A stretch of 64,000 nt of DNA, from positions 62,001-126,000 of the forward strand of contig JAFOLH010000008.1 of assembly GCA_017419405.1 (NCBI GenBank). Reading direction: 5' to 3'. Both the position numbers and the translations under genes were made by a program. Shown here in pieces: positions 25,261-34,945 of the stretch (positions are counted from its first letter, which is position 1; each line of letters starts with the position of its first letter). The DNA is from Renibacterium sp. GTDB lineage: Bacteria > Actinomycetota > Actinomycetes > Actinomycetales > Micrococcaceae. The notes below the pieces were generated by a model that was not told the origin of the DNA, did no database searches, and saw only the letters and a program-made list of their open reading frames with translations.

Positions 25261-26302
25261 AGCAACTGAAAAAAACGTCCGCAACTCAGCTGATCCGAGT
25301 GTTCCGTTGTCCATCCTCGATTTGGCGATGGTCGGAGTGGGACGTAGCTCTAGCCAAGCGCTGGCGGATTCGACGACGCTCGCCCAGACTGCCGACCGGC
25401 TGGGGTATGCCCGGTACTGGGTGGCCGAACACCACAACATGCCTTCGGTCGCGTCGACGAACCCGCCGGTGCTGATGGCGCACCTGGCTGCTGCCACTGA
25501 GCGAATCAGGCTGGGTTCGGGCGGGGTGATGTTGCCCAACCACGCTCCGCTGGTGGTGGCCGAGCAGTTCGCCATGCTTGAGGCGCTGCATCCAGGCCGG
25601 ATCGATTTGGGCATCGGCCGGGCGCCGGGAACCGACGGCGCCACCGCGAAAGCGCTCCGTCGGCACACCGACGCGATGAGTGTGGAGGACTTCCCGGCAC
25701 ACGTGCTGGAAACCATGGCGATGCTCGGCGATGTGCGGGCCGAATTGATCGAAGCGGTCGGCACCCGGCAACGGCTGGCTGCTACGCCCAATGCCACGTC
25801 GTCGCCGGAAGTCTGGTTGCTCGGTTCCTCGGGCTACAGTGCACAGATGGCCGGGATGCTCGGACTGCCGTACAGCTACGCCCACCATTTCGCGCCCAAT
25901 GCGCTCGCCGCGGTCGATCTCTACCGGAGTTCTTTCCAGCCCTCGCCGGTGTTGGAACGGCCGCACGTGATGATCGCGACTTCGGCGCTGATCGCCGAGA
26001 CGCAGGAGCAGGCCGAGTTCTTGGCCGGACCCAGCATGGTCCAGGCGCTGGCGCTGCGCAGCGGCACACTCGGGCCGGTGGTGACACCCGAACAGGCTGC
26101 CAAACGCGGGTTCAGTCCGGAAGAGCTGGCCGCAATGGAGCACTTGCCTGCGATCAAGTCCGTGGGCACCTCGGCAAGCGTGCTCGCCGAGCTCCGCGCG
26201 CTGGTCTCCGCCACCGGGGCCGATGAGCTGATGATCGCCGGGTACACGTATGACATCCAAGACCGGATCAACACCTTGGAAGCCCTCGCCGCGAACTGGT
26301 GA
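25253..26302 (+). CDS. LLM-class flavin-dependent oxidoreductase
   Basis: A 349-residue luciferase-like monooxygenase (MsnO8-like group). It begins at a TTG inside the end of the reductase gene (8-nt overlap). Motifs: ILDLAMVGVGRSSSQAL, RYWVAEHHNMP, LGSGGVMLPNHAPLVVAEQFAML, PGRIDLGIGRAPG. The TIM-barrel fold binds FMN or F420. It completes the four-gene peroxide operon. Reaction unknown; possibly oxygenation of an aldehyde or thiol product. A perfect long hairpin follows at 26336. Confidence 0.9.
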   Translation: MTEATEKNVRNSADPSVPLSILDLAMVGVGRSSSQALADSTTLAQTADRLGYARYWVAEHHNMPSVASTNPPVLMAHLAAATERIRLGSGGVMLPNHAPLVVAEQFAMLEALHPGRIDLGIGRAPGTDGATAKALRRHTDAMSVEDFPAHVLETMAMLGDVRAELIEAVGTRQRLAATPNATSSPEVWLLGSSGYSAQMAGMLGLPYSYAHHFAPNALAAVDLYRSSFQPSPVLERPHVMIATSALIAETQEQAEFLAGPSMVQALALRSGTLGPVVTPEQAAKRGFSPEELAAMEHLPAIKSVGTSASVLAELRALVSATGADELMIAGYTYDIQDRINTLEALAANW

Positions 26303-26335
26303 ACCGCAACGCCGCCACGTAGGGACCCCCCCAGC

Positions 26336-26392
26336 CGAACGCACACGTGGTGCGGGTGTTTTTCGAAAACACCCGCACCACGTGTGCGTTCG
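26336..26392. terminator. 27-bp perfect stem-loop after the Ohr operon
   Basis: Arms 26336-26362 and 26366-26392 pair without mismatch around a 3-nt loop. It starts 34 bp after the last stop codon of the operon. It is longer than an ordinary intrinsic terminator and has no run of T after it; the outer half of each arm contains CACACGTGGTGCGGGTG. It may end transcription or act as a structural element; see findings. Confidence 0.7.
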
Positions 26393-26480
26393 CGCGTTGG
26401 GGGAGGGAGGAGGCTGAGGACTTTGCGACTGGGTGTTGATAACAACTTTCCAACGATGCCGCGAATCAGCCCGCTAGGAT

Positions 26481-26509
26481 TTCCACCGTGACCTAGGTCG
26501 CACTACTAT
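26481..26509 (+). promoter_or_regulatory. Candidate promoter for the nucleoside uptake operon
   Basis: TTCCAC (26481-26486) and TACTAT (26504-26509) are separated by 17 bp, and the spacer holds the palindrome GACCTAGGTC (26490-26499), a possible operator. If used, the leader before bmpA would be about 180 nt. A second, weaker pair is TTGAAC (26631) and TTTAAT (26655) with an 18-bp spacer. Apart from these and the hairpin, the 393-bp gap 26303-26695 shows nothing recognisable. Confidence 0.4.
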
Positions 26510-26695
26510 GGGGTGATCATTGCGCCAGCGAGACCTTGCCTGTCAAGAACCCGCGGCGCTGCACCACGAATCATCAGTGAAAACAGCGTTGGGCCCTGGC
26601 GGGGGATTCGCCTTGGCGGACAGACACTCATTGAACATCTTGTGGGGCCGCATCTTTAATCTGGCCTGTGAAAATCAGGATTGTCTGGAGGAACA

Positions 26696-27811
26696 TTGAA
26701 GAAAACTCTGCAGCGCACGCTGATGCGCGGTGCCACGGTGGGAACTGTCGGGTTGAGCGCAACGGCGTTGTTGCTCACCGGTTGCGGTGCCGCACCGGAA
26801 GCCGGCGGCTCGGCGTCCGGCGGCGCGACCAGCAGTGACTACACCGCCTGCATGGTCTCCGATTCGGGCGGCTTCGACGACAAGTCGTTCAACCAGTCCA
26901 GCCACGAGGGGCTGCTCGCTGCGCAGAAGGACCTGGGCATCAAGATCAACGCGGTCCAGTCCAAGGCGGACACCGACTACGACCCGAATCTGCGTTCCAT
27001 GGTTTCCGGCGGCTGCAAGATGACCGTCACCGTCGGCTTCCTGCTGGGCGATGCCACGAAGGCGATCGCCACCGCGAACCCGAACAGCAAGTTCGCGATC
27101 GTCGATTACCAGGACCCGACCTTCCCGAGCAACGTCAAGCCGATCATCTACGACACGGCACAAGCCGCGTTCCTGGCCGGATACCTTTCCGCAGCGACCT
27201 CGAAGACCGGCAAAGTTGCCACCTTCGGCGGCGTGAACATCCCGACCGTGACCATCTTCATGGATGGCTTCGCCGACGGCGTGAAGTACTTCAACGAGAA
27301 GAAGGGCAAGTCGGTTCAGGTCCTCGGTTGGGACAAGGACAAGCAGGACGGCAGCTTCGTGGGCGACTTCAAGCAGGTCGACAAAGGCAAGGTGCTGACC
27401 CAGGGCTTCCTGGACCAGGGCGCGGACATCGTGATGCCGGTGGCCGGACCGGTCGGTTCCGGAGCCGGTGCGGCGATCAACGAGGCCAAGGCCAAGGGAT
27501 CCGATGCCAAGCTGGTCTGGGTCGACTCGGACGGCTACTTGACCGCTCCGGATTACAAGTCCGTGCTGCTCACCTCGGTGATGAAGACCATGTCCACCGC
27601 GGTGGAAACCGTGATCAAAGACGATAAAGACGGCAAATTCGATCCGACGCCCTACGTCGGCACGCTGGACAACGGCGGCGTCGCGTTGGCGCCGTTCCAC
27701 GACCTCGACTCCGCAGTTTCCGCGGACACCAAGAGCGAGCTGGACCAGCTGAAGAAGGACATCATCTCCGGTGCGGTCAAGGTCGAATCCAAGGCCAGCC
27801 CGAAGAAATAA
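26696..27811 (+). CDS. BmpA/PnrA-like nucleoside-binding lipoprotein
   Basis: A 371-residue lipoprotein that captures nucleosides for the ABC importer encoded next. The leader ends in the lipobox LLTGC (around residue 27); the Gly/Ser-rich linker leads to the PnrA/BMP domain with MVSDSGGFDDKSFNQSSHEGL, AVQSKADTDYDPNLR, the FAIVDYQDP and GADIVMPVAGPVGSG blocks. The Asp/Phe residues that sandwich the nucleobase in this family are in place. Start is TTG 26696 with GGAGG just upstream; the ATG/TTG possibilities further upstream lie within that site. A strong terminator-like hairpin follows before the ATPase gene. Confidence 0.9.
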   Translation: MKKTLQRTLMRGATVGTVGLSATALLLTGCGAAPEAGGSASGGATSSDYTACMVSDSGGFDDKSFNQSSHEGLLAAQKDLGIKINAVQSKADTDYDPNLRSMVSGGCKMTVTVGFLLGDATKAIATANPNSKFAIVDYQDPTFPSNVKPIIYDTAQAAFLAGYLSAATSKTGKVATFGGVNIPTVTIFMDGFADGVKYFNEKKGKSVQVLGWDKDKQDGSFVGDFKQVDKGKVLTQGFLDQGADIVMPVAGPVGSGAGAAINEAKAKGSDAKLVWVDSDGYLTAPDYKSVLLTSVMKTMSTAVETVIKDDKDGKFDPTPYVGTLDNGGVALAPFHDLDSAVSADTKSELDQLKKDIISGAVKVESKASPKK

Positions 27812-27846
27812 CTGAAACTGCGGCACATCGCCGCATCCTGCGGGAA

Positions 27847-27890
27847 CGCTGCCCTCCGGCCCTTGGCCCCGGCCAAGCCGGAGGGCAGCG
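27847..27890 (+). terminator. Hairpin terminator after the BmpA gene
   Basis: Arms 27847-27860 and 27877-27890 (14 bp, perfect) with a further paired inner stem (27862-27868 with 27871-27877) form a GC-rich hairpin, followed by TGTTTGCG. It may attenuate transcription so that the abundant binding protein is made in excess over the ATPase and permeases. Confidence 0.7.
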
Positions 27891-27975
27891 TGTTTGCGTC
27901 CGGCAACGATCGGATAGCTATGCTGTTGGCTACAGATAGTAGCCTTTTCACCCACAGACAGAACGGTTGGGGGCT

Positions 27976-29593
27976 GTGAAACTCGAACTCAGAGGCATCA
28001 CCAAAACCTTCGGATCCCTGGTCGCCAACGACCATATCGACCTGGTCGTCGAGCCCGGGCAGGTGCATTGCTTGCTCGGCGAGAACGGCGCCGGAAAATC
28101 CACCCTGATGAACGTCCTCTACGGGCTGTACGACCCCACCGAGGGCGAAATCCTGATCGACGGCCGGCCGGTCGTCTTCAAGGGCCCGGGCGATGCGATG
28201 GCCGCGGGGATCGGCATGGTGCACCAGCATTTCATGCTGATCCCGGTGTTCACCGTGGTCGAGAACGTCGCTTTGGGCAATGAAGCCACCAAAACGGCCG
28301 GATTCTTGGACTTGGACGCCACGCGCAAGAAGATCCGGGACATCTCGGACCAGTACGGGTTCCAAGTGGATCCGGACGCGCTGGTCGAAGATCTGCCGGT
28401 CGGCGTGCAACAGCGCGTGGAGATCATCAAAGCTTTGGTGCGGGATGCCGAAATCCTGATCCTGGATGAGCCCACTGCGGTGCTCACGCCGCAGGAAACC
28501 GATGAATTGCTGGAAATCATCCGGCAGCTCAAACGGGACGGCAAATCGATCGTCTTCATCTCGCACAAATTGCGCGAGGTCAAAGAGATCTCCGACACGA
28601 TCACGGTGATCCGTCGTGGCAAGGTGGTCGGTTCCGCCGACCCGAGCGCTTCGCCGACCGAATTGGCGACGGCGATGGTCGGGCGCGCGGTCAGCCTGAG
28701 CCTGGACAAAGCCGCCGCGCAGCCCGGTGCGGCCACCTTCCAGGTGGCGAACCTGACCGTGGTCGATGCCAACGGCCAGCACGTCGTGGACGACCTCTCC
28801 TTCGAGATCGCCAAGGGCGAGGTTTTGGCCATCGCGGGCGTGCAGGGCAACGGGCAGACCGAATTGACCGAAGCGGTGCTCGGGTTGCAAGAGCACGCCA
28901 GCGGCTCGATCAAGCTGGACGGCGTCGAACTGCTCGGCAAATCGGTCAAGGACGTATTGGCTGCCGGCGTCGGCTTCGTGCCCGAAGACCGCAAGGTGGA
29001 CGGACTGGTCGGCAGCTTCAGCATTGCCGAGAACCTGATTCTGGATCTCTACAACAAACCGCCGTTCGCCAAGGGCCTCGGGATGAACCCGGCGGAGATC
29101 GCCCGGAACGCCGAAGCCAAAGTCGAAGAGTTCGATGTCCGCACCCCCTCGATCAGCACACCGGTCGGCACCCTGTCCGGCGGCAATCAGCAGAAAGTCG
29201 TGCTGGCCCGGGAACTGTCCCGGCCGCTGCGGCTGTTCATCGCTTCGCAGCCGACCCGGGGCCTGGACGTGGGCTCGATCGAGTTCGTGCACAAACGGGT
29301 GATCGCAGAACGCGATCACGGCACTCCGGTGATGATCGTTTCGACCGAACTCGACGAAGTCGTGGAATTGGCCGATCGGATCGCGGTGCTCTACCGCGGC
29401 AAACTGATCGGCATCGTACCGGCCGACACCTCGCGCGATGTGCTCGGCCTGATGATGGCCGGCGTTCCGGCCGAGGAAGCCGGAGAACAAGCGGCGCTGC
29501 ACGGCGTCTCCGGCGAAAACAGGGTCCCTGGCGGAAACAGGGTCCCTGGCGGAAACAGCGTCCCTGGTGGAAACGAAGCGCCTGGAGGAAAGC

Positions 29594-29601
<8 letters not shown>
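27976..29601 (+). CDS. Nucleoside ABC transporter ATPase (two NBDs)
   Basis: A 541-residue double-NBD protein of the NupA/RbsA type. NBD1: Walker A GENGAGKST, signature VGVQQRVEI, Walker B ILILDEPTA. NBD2: degenerate Walker A GVQGNGQTE, signature LSGGNQQKV. GTG at 27976 is taken as start, TTG at 27967 being the alternative. The C-terminal tail is an 18-bp tandem repeat that codes for PGGNRV/VPGGNS units and ends inside the ribosome-binding site of the next gene. It energises nucleoside uptake with the two permeases encoded downstream. Its stop overlaps the permease start by 8 nt. Confidence 0.93.
29512..29592 (+). repeat. 18-bp tandem repeat at the end of the ATPase gene
   Basis: Four full units start at 29512, 29530, 29548 and 29566, with a half unit at 29584-29592. 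The consensus is GGcGGAAACaGgGTCCCT. The last half unit GGAGGAAAG is the ribosome-binding site of the permease gene at 29594, so the whole array looks like copies of that site. In protein it reads as a repeated VPGGN unit. Slippage would lengthen or shorten the ATPase tail by six residues per unit. Confidence 0.85.
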
Positions 29602-30816
<1,215 letters not shown>

Positions 30817-30820
<4 letters not shown>

Positions 30821-32307
30821 GCGCGGTGACCGAGACGCCCGGCACGCCGCAGGCCGGGCCGGGCCTGGGCAAAGCCGGCAAAGCCGTGGACCCGGAGTTG
30901 GTGAGCTGGAAGGCCGGCATCGGCCTCGGCTTGCTGGCTCTGCTGGCGTTGCTGCTGTTCGGCTTCGCGTCCAGCGAGAAGACCGCGGGCTTCCGGATCA
31001 GCGAGTCAACCGACGGCGCGGCCTCGGCGGTGGCCACGGTGACGTTCTTCGTCGCCGTGGTGGCCAGCTTGGCCCTGAGCGCGCTGGTCTACAACCGGAA
31101 ACGGGCCGGCCAGGCGACGCCGCGCTGGTTCTGGCCGCTCGCCGCGGCGCTGCTGCTGCTCGCCGTCGTCGGCTTGCTCGGCATGGCCAAGGTCGACGTG
31201 ATCAGCGTGCCCAGCGGCATCTTCGGCTGGACAGCCGCATTGCTGCTCTGCCTGCTCGCCCTGTATGCGATCTGGTTGACCACGCAGAAGCAACGGACGC
31301 CGGCCTGGCTGGGCGGTACCTTCGCGGTGGTCTTCGTGCTCGGCTTCATGGTCTGGATCGTCGGCGGCGGACGGGACGACCTGCCGTCGATCTCGCTTTC
31401 CGGCCTGCTCGGCGGCGCCGTGACCCTGGCCGTGCCCCTGGTGTTCGGTTCGCTCTCCGGCGTGCTGAGCGAACGCGTCGGCGTGGTCAACATCGCGATC
31501 GAGGGGCAGTTGCTCTTCGGCGCCTTCAGCGCCGCCGTGGTGGGGACGATTACCGGGAACCCCTTCGTGGGCTTGATCGCGGCCGCCTTCGCCGGCGCCT
31601 TGGTTTCCCTGGTCCTGGCCCTGGTGAGCATCAAGTACCTGGTGAACCAGATCATCGTCGGCGTGGTGCTCAACGTCCTGGTCTCCGGCCTCACCAGCTT
31701 CCTGTTCTCCACGGTGCTCACGGCCAACCCGGAAAGGTTCAACAAACCGCCGCGGCTCGGCCCGATCGCGATCCCGTTCCTTTCCGACATCCCGGTCATC
31801 GGACCGATCCTGTTCCGCCAGTCGATCGTCGGATACCTGATGTACCTCGCGGTGATCGTGGTCTACGTCGGCCTATACCACACCAAATGGGGGCTGCGCG
31901 TGCGGGCGGTAGGCGAGCATCCGCAGGCAGCGGACACCGTGGGCATCAATGTGAACCGGACCCGGTTCTGGAATGTGCTCCTGGGCGGCGCGGTGGCCGG
32001 CATCGGCGGCTCGTTCTTCACCCTGGTCGCGGTGGATTCGTTCAGCAAGGACATGTCCGGAGGCCGCGGTTACATCGCTTTGGCCGCGCTGATCTTCGGC
32101 CGTTGGAACCCGATCGGCGCTTTCCTGGCCGCACTGCTCTTCGGCTTCGCGGACAATCTGCAGCAGATCATCAGCATCATCGGATCCCCGGTTCCGGGCC
32201 AGTTCATGGCGATGCTGCCGTACGTCCTGACGATCATCGCGGTGGCCGGACTGGTGGGCCGGTCCAGACCGCCCGCGGCCAGCGGCGAACCGTATGTGAA
32301 AGGTTGA
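30817..32307 (+). CDS. Nucleoside ABC transporter permease 2
   Basis: A 496-residue permease of the same class (NupC/YufQ type). The first 170 residues hold extra helices not found in the shortest family members; the conserved core begins at about residue 190 (SGVLSERVGVVNIAIEGQLLFGAFSAA) and includes NQIIVGVVLNVLVSGLTSF, RAVGEHPQAADTVGINV and GGRGYIALAALIFGRWNPIGAFLAALLFGFADNLQ. It pairs with permease 1 to form the channel. ATGA overlap upstream; cytidine deaminase follows 5 bp downstream. Confidence 0.92.
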
Positions 32308-32312
32308 CCGGG

Positions 32313-32720
32313 ATGTCGGCCGGGACCGGCGGAGCGGTCGATTGGGCTGCGCTGCGGAGTGCGGCGACCGCCGCGATGCAGCGCGCGTATGCCCCGTATT
32401 CCTCGTTCCCGGTGGGCGCTGCGGCGCTCACCGAGGACGGCCGGATCGTCTCCGGCTGCAATGTGGAAAACGCTTCGTACGGGTTGACGCTGTGTGCTGA
32501 ATGCACCATGGTCGGCGCATTGCAGATGAGCGGAGGCGGCAAGCTCCGGGCGTTTTTCTGCGTCGACGGGGCCGGCCAGGTGCTGATGCCCTGCGGCCGG
32601 TGCCGCCAGCTGCTCTACGAACACCGGGGCAGCCGTTTGGAATTGATGACGGCATCCGGCGTGAAGACCATGGACGAAGTGCTGCCGGATGCCTTCGGCC
32701 CGGAACACCTGAGCGACTGA
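32313..32720 (+). CDS. cdd: Cytidine deaminase
   Basis: A 135-residue enzyme of the homotetrameric class converting cytidine and deoxycytidine to uridine and deoxyuridine. Zinc site: CAECTMVGA (Cys-Ala-Glu form, as in Gram-positive tetrameric enzymes) and PCGRCRQ. The substrate loop FPVGAAALTEDGRIVSGCNVENASYG is intact. It lies between the importer and thymidine phosphorylase, fitting use of imported pyrimidine nucleosides. Confidence 0.95.
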   Translation: MSAGTGGAVDWAALRSAATAAMQRAYAPYSSFPVGAAALTEDGRIVSGCNVENASYGLTLCAECTMVGALQMSGGGKLRAFFCVDGAGQVLMPCGRCRQLLYEHRGSRLELMTASGVKTMDEVLPDAFGPEHLSD

Positions 32721-32738
32721 ACAACTGAGAGGAAACCC

Positions 32739-34061
32739 ATGAGCGAGCCCTTCGACACGGTGGACATCATCCGGACCAAGCGGGACCGGGGGGTGCTGAG
32801 CCCGGAACAGATCGCCTGGACCATCGACGCCTACACCCGGGGATTCATCGCCGAAGAACAGATGGCCGCGCTGAACATGGCGATTCTGCTCAACGGCATG
32901 AACCGGGAGGAGATCGCGCAATGGACCGCGGCGATGATCGCCTCGGGCGAGCGGATGGACTTCTCCGCGTTGCGGCCGGCACCGGGCGGGCCGACCGACG
33001 CGAACGGCAACAAGCCGACGTCGGACAAGCACTCCACCGGTGGCGTGGGCGACAAAATCACCCTGCCCCTGGCCCCGCTGGTGGCAGTCTTCGGGGTTGC
33101 CGTACCGCAGCTCTCCGGTCGCGGGCTGGGCCACACCGGGGGCACCCTGGACAAACTCGAAGCAATTCCGGGTTGGCGGGCGGCATTGTCCAATGCGGAC
33201 ATGATGGCGCAATTGCAGGACGTCGGCGCGGTGATCTGCGCCGCCGGATCCGGCTTGGCCCCGGCGGACAAGAAAATCTACGCGCTGCGCGACGTGACCG
33301 GGACCGTGGAAGCGATCCCGCTGATCGCTTCCTCGATCATGAGCAAGAAGATCGCCGAAGGCACCGGTTCCCTGGTGCTCGACGTCAAGGTCGGCTCCGG
33401 CGCCTTCATGAAGGATCTGGAACAGGCCCGGGAACTCGCCCGGACCATGGTGGCGCTGGGCACCGATGCCGGGGTGAAGACCGTGGCCCTGCTGACCGAC
33501 ATGTCCACACCGCTCGGCTTGACCGCAGGCAATGCGATCGAGGTCGAGGAGTCGGTCGAGGTGCTGGCCGGCGGCGGGCCGCAGGACGTGGTCGAACTGA
33601 CCGTCCGGTTGGCCGAGGAGATGCTCGCCGCGGCCGGGGTGTCCGGGGCGGATCCGGCCGCTGCATTGCGCGACGGGCGCGCCATGGACGTCTGGCGCCG
33701 GATGATCCGGGCGCAAGGCGGCGACCCTGATGCAGCGCTCCCGGTGGCCAAGGAATCCGAAGTGGTCTATGCCCCGGCCGACGGGGTGCTGGTGGGTTTG
33801 GACGCGCTCAGCGTGGGCGTGGCGGCGTGGCGGCTGGGTGCCGGACGGGCGCGCAAGGAAGACCTGGTGCAGGCCGGGGCCGGGGTCCGATTGCATGCCA
33901 AACCCGGTGCCACGGTCAAAGCCGGGGAACCGTTGATGACCTTGCTGACGGACACTCCGGAACGCTTCGAAAGGGCCAAAGAAGCCCTGGCCGACGCCGT
34001 GCTGATCGCGCCCGAGGGTGCCCGGCCGGCCAATCAACTGATCATGGACCGGATCGCCTGA
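32739..34061 (+). CDS. deoA: Thymidine phosphorylase
   Basis: A 440-residue nucleoside phosphorylase II family enzyme releasing thymine or uracil and (deoxy)ribose-1-phosphate. The family signature SGRGLGHTGGTLDKLEAIPG is present near residue 125, with KHSTGGVGDKITLPLAP (phosphate binding) before it and KVGSGAFMKDL after. It could equally be a broad pyrimidine-nucleoside phosphorylase; the two are not separated by sequence inspection alone. GAGAGGAAA precedes its ATG. Confidence 0.95.
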   Translation: MSEPFDTVDIIRTKRDRGVLSPEQIAWTIDAYTRGFIAEEQMAALNMAILLNGMNREEIAQWTAAMIASGERMDFSALRPAPGGPTDANGNKPTSDKHSTGGVGDKITLPLAPLVAVFGVAVPQLSGRGLGHTGGTLDKLEAIPGWRAALSNADMMAQLQDVGAVICAAGSGLAPADKKIYALRDVTGTVEAIPLIASSIMSKKIAEGTGSLVLDVKVGSGAFMKDLEQARELARTMVALGTDAGVKTVALLTDMSTPLGLTAGNAIEVEESVEVLAGGGPQDVVELTVRLAEEMLAAAGVSGADPAAALRDGRAMDVWRRMIRAQGGDPDAALPVAKESEVVYAPADGVLVGLDALSVGVAAWRLGAGRARKEDLVQAGAGVRLHAKPGATVKAGEPLMTLLTDTPERFERAKEALADAVLIAPEGARPANQLIMDRIA

Positions 34062-34179
34062 CCTCATACTGTGGAGTGACGGTGCGCGGCGGCAGGTTCA
34101 GCCTCAAGAGCGATGGCGGGCACCCTGGCTGCGTGGCACGATGGGAACAACCCCGCACTAGCGCAAGGAGCGGTCCCCT

Positions 34180-34914
34180 GTGGACTTCATAGAACTGTTT
34201 CGCGGTCTCAATGAGATGATCGCCCATTCGGCCAGCCAATGGTGGGTCATCCCGTTGGTGACGCTGTTCTGCTTGATCGACGGATTCTTCCTTTTCCTGC
34301 CCAGCGAAACCGCGATCGTGGCCTTGGCCGCAGTGTCCTTGAGCACGGGGGAGCCAAACGTCTGGCTGCTCATGGCCGGCGGCGCGATCGGTGCGATCAT
34401 CGGCGACAACATCGCGTACCGGATGGGCCGGGGGATCGGCACCGCCGGATTCAAGTGGATGCGCCGGCCCAAGGTGGCCAAGGCTTTCGAATGGGCCAGG
34501 ATGGAACTGGACAAGCGCGGCGCGGTGCTCATCCTGACCGCCCGTTACATTCCGGTGGGCCGGGTGGCGGTGAATTTCACCGCCGGCGCCACCCAGTACC
34601 CGTGGCGCAAATTCGCGGTGGTGGACGCGATTGCCTGCGTCACCTGGGCCGCGTACGGCGTCGGCATCGGGACGTTCGCCGGAAGCTGGATCAAGGACAA
34701 CCATCTGCTCGGCGTCGGCATCGCGATCGTCTTCGCGATCGTCATCGGATTCATCGTGGACCATCTGATGAAACTGCTGCACAAGTGGCTGGACAAGCGC
34801 TCGCAGAAGGCTGCGGCGGAAAAGGCCGCAAGCCTGCCCGCCGAACCGGCGGAGGCCCCGGATGCTCCGGTGGTTCCGCTCCCGGGCAGCGAACCCAGCC
34901 CCCGGACCCCCTAA
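34180..34914 (+). CDS. DedA-family membrane protein
   Basis: A 244-residue protein of the DedA/VTT group, now linked to phospholipid or undecaprenyl-phosphate flipping. Diagnostic parts: GFFLFLPSETAIVALAA, GGAIGAIIGDNIAYRMGRGIG, LTARYIPVGRVAVNFTAGATQYPWRKFAVVDA. The re-entrant loop Glu and Arg residues are retained. The C-terminus is Ala/Pro-rich and hydrophilic. It begins at GTG 34180 with AAGGAG upstream, 118 bp after deoA. It may be part of the salvage operon or only a neighbour. Confidence 0.88.
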   Translation: MDFIELFRGLNEMIAHSASQWWVIPLVTLFCLIDGFFLFLPSETAIVALAAVSLSTGEPNVWLLMAGGAIGAIIGDNIAYRMGRGIGTAGFKWMRRPKVAKAFEWARMELDKRGAVLILTARYIPVGRVAVNFTAGATQYPWRKFAVVDAIACVTWAAYGVGIGTFAGSWIKDNHLLGVGIAIVFAIVIGFIVDHLMKLLHKWLDKRSQKAAAEKAASLPAEPAEAPDAPVVPLPGSEPSPRTP

Positions 34915-34932
34915 GCCAATCCCCGAATCCAG

Positions 34933-34938
34933 TAAGGT
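34933..34938 (+). promoter_or_regulatory. -10 box of a leaderless add promoter
   Basis: TAAGGT ends 7 nt before GTG 34946, which is why that codon is chosen over upstream alternatives at 34862 and 34940. Confidence 0.5.
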
Positions 34939-34945
34939 TGTGCCC

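Noticed and set aside
26303-26695. Known riboswitch in the leader of the nucleoside operon
   Set aside because: No recognisable purine or other riboswitch core could be seen by eye; only a possible promoter and hairpin are supported.
29512-29592. Repeats considered as a CRISPR array
   Set aside because: Units are 18 bp, directly abutting without spacers, and lie in frame inside a coding region.
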